This document shows positions 53,139 to 59,627 of a DNA stretch of 64,000 nucleotides, piece by piece. Under the pieces are notes generated by a model. The model saw only the letters and a list, made by a program, of their open reading frames with translations, ran no database searches and was not told the origin of the DNA. Both the position numbers and the translations under genes were made by a program. Location: assembly GCA_964637035.1 (NCBI GenBank), contig CAZWTU010000001.1:62001-126000 (forward strand), read 5' to 3'. This stretch comes from CAZMMV01 sp964637035 (GTDB lineage Bacteria; Bacillota; Clostridia; Tissierellales; Tissierellaceae). Position 1 is the first letter of the stretch, and each line of letters begins with the position of its first letter.

Positions 53139-53680
53139 ATTTAGCTAATAAGATTACTATATTTAGAGTTACTTTGGTTCCAGTGTTTATGATAGTACTA
53201 TATTCCAATCTAGAATACAGTACTTATTTAGCGGCAATTATATTTATTTTTGCTTCTTTAACAGATACTTTAGATGGATATATTGCTAGGAGCAGAAATT
53301 TAATCACTAATTTTGGTAAATTTGCTGATCCCTTAGCTGATAAAATTCTTGTATCTGCTGCCTTGATATCCCTAGTTGATTTAGGTAAAATACCTGGATG
53401 GGTGGTTGTTATAATAATAGCTAGAGAATTTACTATAACTGGTTTTAGAATCATTGCTGCCTCTGAAGGAATAACCATAGCAGCTTCTCCTTTAGGAAAG
53501 ATAAAAACCATAAGCCAATTAGTTGCTATAATATCAATATTACTTAATAATTATCCCTTTGTGCTAATAAACTTTCCTTTTGACAAAATAATGTTGTATC
53601 TATCATTGTTTTTTACAATAATATCCGGAATAGACTATATTTATAAAAACAAATCAGCTTTAAAACTAGGTCACAAATAG
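53135..53680 (+). CDS. pgsA: CDP-diacylglycerol-glycerol-3-phosphate phosphatidyltransferase
   Basis: The 181-residue protein has several membrane helices and the CDP-alcohol phosphotransferase signature split across DTLDGYIARSRN and FGKFADPLADK (D-G-x2-A-R-x8-G-x3-D-x3-D). It makes phosphatidylglycerol phosphate from the CDP-diacylglycerol formed by CdsA (30139). Its ATG overlaps the rimO stop by four bases. The neighbourhood rimO-pgsA-cinA-recA is typical for Firmicutes. Confidence 0.96.
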   Translation: MNLANKITIFRVTLVPVFMIVLYSNLEYSTYLAAIIFIFASLTDTLDGYIARSRNLITNFGKFADPLADKILVSAALISLVDLGKIPGWVVVIIIAREFTITGFRIIAASEGITIAASPLGKIKTISQLVAIISILLNNYPFVLINFPFDKIMLYLSLFFTIISGIDYIYKNKSALKLGHK

Positions 53681-53694
53681 GGAAGGATGATTAA

Positions 53695-54924
53695 GTGATA
53701 ACAGCAGAAATTATATCAGTTGGATCAGAGATAACCTTAGGAAGCACATTAAATACAAATAGTAAATTTATAGCCAATAAATTGCAAGAAATAGGTATAC
53801 AAACATTATTTCATACATCTGTAGATGATAATGAAGAAAGACTTACAAGTGTTTTAAACTCATCTATAGAAAGAGTAGATTTAATCATCACAACTGGCGG
53901 TTTAGGCCCTACACTAGATGATTTAACTAAAGAAGTAGTTGCTAAGACATTTAATTTAGAACTTATATATGATATAGACATGGAGAAAAATATTAAATCT
54001 ATGTTTTTAAATTCCACAAATGGAATGACGGAAAATAATTTGAAACAATCTTATAGAATAGAAAACAGCAAATTTTTATCAAACTCTGTAGGAACAGCTC
54101 CAGGAATATTCCTAACTATTGACAACAAGCAAATAATTCTTTTGCCAGGACCGCCAAGGGAAATGAGACCTATGTTTATAAATGAGGTTTTACCCCTATT
54201 ATCTGGTAAAAATCACATTATAGCAAAATCCATAAATCTTACAGACATAGGCGAGTCTTATGTAGAGATGAATTTAAGAGATTTATTGAAATATGATCCT
54301 AATATAAATATTGCAACTTATGCTAAAGAAACAGAAGTGGAAATAAAAATAATTGGTCAATGTGAGGATAATATAGATGGAATTCTAGATAAAATACAGG
54401 AATTAGTTAATATAGTGGAAGACAGATTTAAAGATTATGTATACGGTTTTGATAATATGCCAATTGAAAATATAGCTTATGAATTGTTAAAAAAACTAAA
54501 CTATAAAATAGGCTTTTGTGAGTCATGCACTGGTGGTTTGTTAAGTGGAAAGTTTTCGCGAATACCTGGTGTATCTCAAGTTTTTGATAGATCTATAATC
54601 ACTTATAGTAATAAGGCCAAAGTTGAAGAAGTAAAAGTAAGTGATAATAAATTGGATCAATTTGGTGCTGTCAGCAAAGAAACCGCTTTATCCATGGCTA
54701 TTGGTTTATTAAACAAAACTAATTTGGATTTAGTCATATCTACTACAGGATATGCAGGCCCAAAAACTAATAATGATAAATCACCTGTAGGCTTAGTGTA
54801 TATATGTATAGCAGATAGAAATAAAAACAAAATAATTAAATGCAATTTCAATGGAAATAGAAATTCCATACAAGATAAAGCCGTTTCAAAATGTTTTTAT
54901 GAATTAATAAAATTTTTGTCATAA
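53695..54924 (+). CDS. cinA: CinA family protein (competence/damage-inducible)
   Basis: The 409-residue protein has an N-terminal MoCF-like domain (AEIISVGSEITLGSTLNTNS and TTGGLGPTLDDLTKE) and a C-terminal CinA domain (GFCESCTGGLLSGKFSRIPG and ISTTGYAGP). CinA proteins show pyrazine or nicotinamide nucleotide deamidase and ADP-ribose pyrophosphatase activities and are encoded before recA in many Gram-positives. The GTG start at 53695 follows GGGAAGGATGA. It ends before the recA promoter. Confidence 0.95.
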   Translation: MITAEIISVGSEITLGSTLNTNSKFIANKLQEIGIQTLFHTSVDDNEERLTSVLNSSIERVDLIITTGGLGPTLDDLTKEVVAKTFNLELIYDIDMEKNIKSMFLNSTNGMTENNLKQSYRIENSKFLSNSVGTAPGIFLTIDNKQIILLPGPPREMRPMFINEVLPLLSGKNHIIAKSINLTDIGESYVEMNLRDLLKYDPNINIATYAKETEVEIKIIGQCEDNIDGILDKIQELVNIVEDRFKDYVYGFDNMPIENIAYELLKKLNYKIGFCESCTGGLLSGKFSRIPGVSQVFDRSIITYSNKAKVEEVKVSDNKLDQFGAVSKETALSMAIGLLNKTNLDLVISTTGYAGPKTNNDKSPVGLVYICIADRNKNKIIKCNFNGNRNSIQDKAVSKCFYELIKFLS

Positions 54925-54929
54925 TATGA

Positions 54930-54956
54930 TTGACTTAATAATGTATATACTATAAT
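54930..54956 (+). promoter_or_regulatory. recA promoter
   Basis: TTGACT (54930-54935) is followed by TATAAT (54951-54956) at 15-base spacing, or by TAATAT (54953-54958) at 17 bases. Transcription would start around 54963, next to the LexA-type box. Confidence 0.6.
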
Positions 54957-54965
54957 ATAGAATTA

Positions 54966-54977
54966 GAACTAGAGTTC
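54966..54977 (+). promoter_or_regulatory. LexA-type SOS box of recA
   Basis: GAACTAGAGTTC is GAAC-N4-GTTC, the Gram-positive LexA/DinR core. It overlaps the expected transcription start of recA. The following bases make a second short palindrome GTTCGAAC (54974-54981). Confidence 0.75.
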
Positions 54978-54996
54978 GAACAAAAGAAAGGGGTGA

Positions 54997-55014
54997 ATCC
55001 AGTTAAAACTGGAT
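54997..55014 (+). promoter_or_regulatory. Hairpin between recA Shine-Dalgarno and start codon
   Basis: ATCCAGTT (54997-55004) pairs with AACTGGAT (55007-55014). The strong site AAAGGGGTGA lies just before it (54987-54996) and the recA ATG at 55020 lies 5 bases after it. An in-frame TGA at 55014-55016 blocks any earlier start. Confidence 0.7.
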
Positions 55015-55019
55015 GAAAA

Positions 55020-56069
55020 ATGACTGAAAACATTGAAAAGAAAAAAGCTTTAGACTTGGCAATAGGTCAAATAGAAAAACAATTCGGTAAAGGATCTATA
55101 ATGCGTTTAGGGGGAGACGCAAAATTAGATTTGGATGTAATACCAACGGGGTCCATAAATCTTGATATTGCCCTAGGTATTGGCGGAATACCCAGAGGAA
55201 GAGTTATTGAAATATATGGTCCAGAATCATCGGGAAAAACAACTGTTGCCCTTCATATGATTGCTGAGGCACAAAAATTAGGGGGCATAGCAGCTTTTAT
55301 AGATGCAGAACATGCTCTAGATCCAGGTTATGCAAAAAAATTAGGTGTAGATATTGAAAATCTAGTAATTTCACAACCTGATACTGGAGAACAAGCTCTA
55401 GAAATTACTGAATCTTTAGTAAGAAGTGGTGCTGTAGACATTATTGTTGTTGACTCTGTAGCAGCCCTTGTTCCTAAGGCTGAAATAGAAGGTGAAATGG
55501 GAGATAGTCATATGGGCCTTCAAGCACGACTTATGTCCCAAGCTTTAAGAAAGCTTGCTGGTACTATAAACAAATCAATGAGTACAGTGGTTTTTATCAA
55601 TCAACTTAGGGAAAAAATCGGGGTCATGTTTGGTAGTCCAGAAACTACTTCTGGGGGAAGAGCCTTAAAGTTTTATGCCAGTGTTAGATTGGATATTAGG
55701 CGAATTGAAACCATCAAACAAGGTGATGAAATGCTTGGTAATAGAACTCGAGTTAAAGTAGTAAAAAACAAAGTCGCACCTCCTTTTAAACAAGCCGAAT
55801 TCGATATAATGTATGGTATGGGTATTTCCAAAGAAGGTAACATTCTAGATGCCGGCGTCACCGCAGATATTGTTGATAAGGCTGGTTCATGGTATAGCTA
55901 TGGTGACCATAGATTAGGACAAGGAAGGGAAAACTCAAAGAATTTTTTAATAGAAAATCCAGAAATAGCGTTAGAAATAGAAAATAAAATTCGAATAAAA
56001 TATAATTTGATAGATGACAACAGTGAATCTAAAGAGGTTGTTGAAGATACTAAAAATAAAGATAAATAA
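55020..56069 (+). CDS. recA: Recombinase RecA
   Basis: The 349-residue protein starts MTENIEKKKALDLAIGQIE and has QFGKGSIMRLG, Walker A GPESSGKTTVALH (about 67-79), the LVVDSVAAL-like block (IIVVDSVAALVPKAEIEGEM), and the L1/L2 loops around MGLQARLMSQALRKL and GGRALKFYASVRLDI. It pairs homologous DNA and triggers LexA cleavage. Start at 55020 is fixed by the N-terminal similarity and an upstream stop. The ribosome binding site arrangement is unusual (see findings). A terminator follows. Confidence 0.98.
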   Translation: MTENIEKKKALDLAIGQIEKQFGKGSIMRLGGDAKLDLDVIPTGSINLDIALGIGGIPRGRVIEIYGPESSGKTTVALHMIAEAQKLGGIAAFIDAEHALDPGYAKKLGVDIENLVISQPDTGEQALEITESLVRSGAVDIIVVDSVAALVPKAEIEGEMGDSHMGLQARLMSQALRKLAGTINKSMSTVVFINQLREKIGVMFGSPETTSGGRALKFYASVRLDIRRIETIKQGDEMLGNRTRVKVVKNKVAPPFKQAEFDIMYGMGISKEGNILDAGVTADIVDKAGSWYSYGDHRLGQGRENSKNFLIENPEIALEIENKIRIKYNLIDDNSESKEVVEDTKNKDK

Positions 56070-56075
56070 TAAATT

Positions 56076-56103
56076 AAACCTCCTAAAGGAGGTTTTGTTT
56101 TTG
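56076..56103 (+). terminator. Intrinsic terminator after recA
   Basis: AAACCTCC (56076-56083) pairs with GGAGGTTT (56088-56095) around TAAA, followed by TGTTTTT. It ends just before the Shine-Dalgarno of the next gene, GAGGTGAT. Confidence 0.88.
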
Positions 56104-56113
56104 AGGTGATACT

Positions 56114-57094
56114 TTGAAATTACTCTATTTTACAGACACCCATATTCGGGGTACTAATCCTAAAAATAGGAAAGACTCCTTTATTGATACTGTAGAAAAT
56201 AAACTAATAGAAATTATTAATATTATTGAAAAAGACAATATAGATTTTGTACTACATGGAGGAGATTTGTTTGATAGACCTGATGTATCTATTTCTATTG
56301 TAAGCAGATTTGCTAAAATTCTATCTAAAATCAAAGTTCCATTTTATTTAGTAAGTGGTAATCATGATATATACGGTCATAACCCTGAAACAATCCACAG
56401 AACAATGCTAGGATTATTAGATGTGTTAGGAGTTATTAGTATTATAAATAATAAAAAGATTATTCTTGAAAAAAACAATATAAAGGTACAACTTTCGGGT
56501 CAGCCTTATATATACGACATTGATAGCAAAGAAAATTTAAAATATTACTTATTAAATGAAAAAAATCCAGACGTGAACTATAATATTCACATGATTCATG
56601 GAATGTTATTGGATAGGCCATTTATCAAAGGAATCCCTTATACCCTAGTTGATGATATTAAAGATACAGCGGCAGATATAACTTTATCTGGTCATTACCA
56701 TAGTGGCTTTAAAACCATGGAGATTAATGGTAAATATTTTATCAATCCTGGTAGCATGGTAAGGATTACCAATAGTTTAAGGGAAATAGAAAGAAAACCT
56801 AAGGTTATGATAATTAATTTAAAAGAAGCTGTTTGTATTGAATCAATATATTTAGATAGTGCATATTCAGGTGAAGATGTTTTAGATAGAAAAGAGATAG
56901 AAAATAATTTATTCAAAAACGAGCGAATGCTGGAGTTCAAACAAACTATTAATGCAGCTATGAATTATGAAAAAATGGATATAAATGAAGTTTTAATGCA
57001 GGTCTCAAATGCAGACGGTGTAGAGGATCAGGTTATAGAAGAGGCACTTAGAAGAATTGCCAAGGTTCAAATGGAATCTTTTAGAGGTGGATAA
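56114..57094 (+). CDS. SbcD/Mre11-like metallophosphoesterase
   Basis: The 326-residue protein has the full calcineurin-like phosphoesterase metal set: YFTDTHIRG, LHGGDLFDRP, VSGNHDIYG, MIHGMLL and LSGHYHSGF. This order and its pairing with a Rad50-like ATPase place it with DNA repair nucleases of the SbcD/Mre11/YhaO type. It probably trims or opens DNA ends. The C-terminal helical part (about 255-326) would contact the ATPase partner. The TTG start follows GAGGTGAT. Its TAA is directly followed by the ATG of the next gene, indicating tight coupling. Confidence 0.87.
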   Translation: MKLLYFTDTHIRGTNPKNRKDSFIDTVENKLIEIINIIEKDNIDFVLHGGDLFDRPDVSISIVSRFAKILSKIKVPFYLVSGNHDIYGHNPETIHRTMLGLLDVLGVISIINNKKIILEKNNIKVQLSGQPYIYDIDSKENLKYYLLNEKNPDVNYNIHMIHGMLLDRPFIKGIPYTLVDDIKDTAADITLSGHYHSGFKTMEINGKYFINPGSMVRITNSLREIERKPKVMIINLKEAVCIESIYLDSAYSGEDVLDRKEIENNLFKNERMLEFKQTINAAMNYEKMDINEVLMQVSNADGVEDQVIEEALRRIAKVQMESFRGG

Positions 57095-58537
57095 ATGAAA
57101 TATATTAAAAGAGTTATATTAGAAAATTTTCAATCTCATAAATATACGGTTGTTGATTTAGATAGTAGATTAAATGTTATTGTCGGTCCTTCTGACAGTG
57201 GAAAAACTGCCATTTTAAGAGGCATTAAATGGGCCCTTTATAATGAACCTTCTGGAGATTATTTTATTAGAGAAGGTGAATCTGAATGTGCCGTAACTAT
57301 TATCTTTAGTGATGACACAAAGATAAAGAGATATAGGAGTAAAAGCAAAAATACCTATTATTTATATGATGAACTTGACACAGAACTAAAGTTTGAAGGA
57401 TTTGGCACAAATGTACCAGATGAAATATTAGAAGCAACTGGCATTAAAAAGATTTTACTAGACAAAAGTGTATCAAAAACAATCAATATTAGTGATCAAT
57501 TAGAAGGTGCATTTCTACTTTCAGAAAAAGGTTCAATAAGAGCTAGCTCTATAGGCTACCTAGTAGGCGTTGATATTATTGATGATGCCTTAAAAGAAAC
57601 TTTAAGGGAAAGCAGAAGTTTGTCAAACAACAAGAGAATTATTGATGATAACATTATAAAACTAGAGAAAGATTTATCTAAATATGATTATTTAGATGCA
57701 TTAAGCAAAAAAGTGAGTAAATTAGAAAATATATTTAATAAAATTGATTATAAAGAAAAACAATTAGTTAAATATAAAGAAATATTATTAAAAACTAGTG
57801 AAATAAAAGCTGAAACTCTTAAGCTAAATATTTATCTTAAAAAGCTTAGAAATTTCCATGATGCAGAACATTTATTCAGTAATATAGAATTAAAACTTAT
57901 AAAATATAAACAATTAAACAAACAAAATTTATCTCTAAAAAAGACCAAAGTAAATATGCAAGTAAATAATAAAATCGTTACAAGCCTTGCAAATATAGAT
58001 GTAGTTAAAGAAAATATTGATAAAATTTCTATATTGTTGGTTAAAAAATATAAATTAAATATTATAAATAAGAACATTAAATTAACTTCCAATAATATGA
58101 AAATTTACAAAAATATTATTAATAAGTTAATAAATTTAGATATGGTAGAAAATAATATAGAAAAAATTAACAATAACAATATTCAATTAAAAGTTTTATC
58201 CCAAATCAAAAAGAAAATAATTAATGTAAAACATAGTTTATCAATTGGTAGTGTATATATAAGTAAATTAAATGAAATAGATAGGATTTCAGATCAATCT
58301 TTAAAAATTGAAAAAAAATTAAATACTATTAACCATCTTATAAAATTATCATCTAATTTCTATGCTAATAGAAAAGCAATGGCTAAATTAAATAATGAAA
58401 TTATAAATTATAAAAACAAATTTGATATTTTATCAAGTGAATATAAGGATATCCTTTTGAAGGAAGGTACTTGTCCCTTATGTTTTAGTGATATTGATAG
58501 TGAAAAAGCAAACCATATTATCGATCAATACAAGTAG
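57095..58537 (+). CDS. Rad50/SbcC-like ATPase, N-terminal half with zinc hook
   Basis: The 480-residue protein begins YIKRVILENFQSHKYTVVDL and has Walker A GPSDSGKTAILRGIKWALY (31-38 core) and a Q-loop near Q135. A coiled coil occupies about 165-455 and holds four 47-residue repeats (251-438). Near the C-terminus lies CPLC (460-463), the CxxC zinc-hook motif. No signature or Walker B is present; they are in the gene at 58802. Known SbcC and Rad50 are single chains of about 900-1300 residues, so this looks like a split enzyme. TAG ends the frame and an independent Shine-Dalgarno follows, arguing against a frameshift. Confidence 0.85.
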   Translation: MKYIKRVILENFQSHKYTVVDLDSRLNVIVGPSDSGKTAILRGIKWALYNEPSGDYFIREGESECAVTIIFSDDTKIKRYRSKSKNTYYLYDELDTELKFEGFGTNVPDEILEATGIKKILLDKSVSKTINISDQLEGAFLLSEKGSIRASSIGYLVGVDIIDDALKETLRESRSLSNNKRIIDDNIIKLEKDLSKYDYLDALSKKVSKLENIFNKIDYKEKQLVKYKEILLKTSEIKAETLKLNIYLKKLRNFHDAEHLFSNIELKLIKYKQLNKQNLSLKKTKVNMQVNNKIVTSLANIDVVKENIDKISILLVKKYKLNIINKNIKLTSNNMKIYKNIINKLINLDMVENNIEKINNNNIQLKVLSQIKKKIINVKHSLSIGSVYISKLNEIDRISDQSLKIEKKLNTINHLIKLSSNFYANRKAMAKLNNEIINYKNKFDILSSEYKDILLKEGTCPLCFSDIDSEKANHIIDQYK

Positions 58538-58548
58538 GAGGTATAATT

Positions 58549-58797
58549 ATGGATTATGAGAAAGAATTAAGTACTTTAAAACAGAATTTAGAACAAGTTA
58601 AAAACCTAAAGTATAAGGCAGAGGCTCGATTAGAGCAGTTAAATCATCAAGAAGAAGAAATAAATAAGGAATTAAAGGAATTAGGGGTAAGGCCTGAGGA
58701 TTTGGAAAGTGAAATTGATAAATTAACTTTAGAAATAGAAAGACTATTTGTAGAAGCTAATAGTTTAATTCCAAAAGATTTACTAGAAAAGAAGTGA
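58549..58797 (+). CDS. Small coiled-coil protein of the SbcD-SbcC-like operon
   Basis: This 82-residue protein is nearly all heptad-like helix: KELSTLKQNLEQVKNLKYK, then ARLEQLNHQEEEINKELKELG and LESEIDKLTLEIERLF. It has no enzyme motif, membrane segment or cysteine. It lies between the two ATPase halves, with TAGGAGGTATAATT before the ATG and 4 bases before the next gene. It could supply part of the coil that the C-terminal half lacks. I do not recognise the family. Confidence 0.7.
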   Translation: MDYEKELSTLKQNLEQVKNLKYKAEARLEQLNHQEEEINKELKELGVRPEDLESEIDKLTLEIERLFVEANSLIPKDLLEKK

Positions 58798-58801
58798 TAT
58801 A

Positions 58802-59455
58802 ATGATTAATAATTCTAAAGAATTAAAAGGCAATTTAAACGAGCTAAAAGAATTTTTAGCTCGTGAAACTGGTAAGAGAGATAAAACTAAAGAACAATTG
58901 CAAGCTTTTAAGGAAAATGCTAAACAAAAAGAAGATAAAGTAGAATTACTAGGTAAAGTTGGTATATTATTGCAAAGAACTTCTGAGTATGCAAGAAGTC
59001 AAGCCAAAATCCAAGTTGAATCTTTGGTTACCAAGTGCTTGCAATATATATTTGAAACTAATATTGAGTTTTTAATTGAAATTGACGAGCAAAGAGGTAA
59101 ATCAAATGCTGAATTCTACGTAATAAATGAATTAGAAGATATACTAATTAAAACCAAACCTGAATTGTCAAGGGGTGGTGGAGTAGTTGACATTGTTTCT
59201 CTAGCATTACGAATTGCATTTCTTCAAACACATAAGCCTAAAATTCAAGGGCCTTTAATATTAGATGAGCCTGGTAAACATGTAAGCGATGAATATATTT
59301 TCAATGTTGCTGAATTTTTAAAGCAAACTTCTGAACTTTTTAATAGACAAATTATTATGGTTACTCATAACAATCATTTAGCTGCAATTGGAAGTAATTC
59401 TTATAAAGTCGATTTAAAAGGTTCCATTACTTCTCTTACTAAGATAACATACTAA
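58802..59455 (+). CDS. Rad50/SbcC-like ATPase, C-terminal half
   Basis: The 217-residue protein has a coiled coil at about 1-75, then the second half of an ABC-type ATPase: signature helix LSRGGGVVDIVSLALR (122-137), Walker B PLILDEP (151-157) with the catalytic glutamate, D-loop-like GKHVSDE, and switch histidine in VTHNNH (H189). A Walker A is absent; it is supplied by the protein at 57095. The signature is SRGGG instead of the usual SGGE. A weak AGAAGTGAT precedes the ATG. The two halves should join to form one nucleotide-binding domain. Confidence 0.83.
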   Translation: MINNSKELKGNLNELKEFLARETGKRDKTKEQLQAFKENAKQKEDKVELLGKVGILLQRTSEYARSQAKIQVESLVTKCLQYIFETNIEFLIEIDEQRGKSNAEFYVINELEDILIKTKPELSRGGGVVDIVSLALRIAFLQTHKPKIQGPLILDEPGKHVSDEYIFNVAEFLKQTSELFNRQIIMVTHNNHLAAIGSNSYKVDLKGSITSLTKITY

Positions 59456-59462
59456 TAATATC

Positions 59463-59491
59463 TTGACATTACCTTTTAAAAGTAATAAAAT
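59463..59491 (+). promoter_or_regulatory. Sigma-A promoter of rny
   Basis: TTGACA (59463-59468) and TAAAAT (59486-59491) are exactly 17 bases apart, close to consensus. The spacer holds a palindrome CTTTTAAAAG (59473-59482) flanked by ATTA/TAAT, a possible operator. Transcription should start near 59498, giving a leader of about 130 bases. Confidence 0.75.
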
Positions 59492-59513
59492 TGAATTGTA
59501 TGTATCTATAAAT

Positions 59514-59567
59514 GTTTATTGTTTTGATTTAATAAACTTATATTTTTATATAAAAAGGTTTATTGTT
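59514..59567 (+). promoter_or_regulatory. rny leader with alternative hairpins
   Basis: AATAAAC at 59531-59537 can pair with GTTTATT at 59514-59520 or with GTTTATT at 59558-59564. The second form continues as an inner stem TTATAT (59538-59543)/ATATAA (59548-59553). The two GTTTATTGTT copies (59514-59523, 59558-59567) form a 10-base direct repeat. Confidence 0.55.
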
Positions 59568-59627
59568 AATAATAATAAAAATATGTTATGGAATTTGAAA
59601 ACTTAATACAAATGGAGGTGTTTAATC

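Noticed and set aside
57095..59455. Split ATPase as a frameshifted single gene
   Set aside because: Each part has its own start, two have clear Shine-Dalgarno sites, a complete extra gene lies between them, and the first and last parts are in the same frame, separated by a real stop and a different-frame gene.
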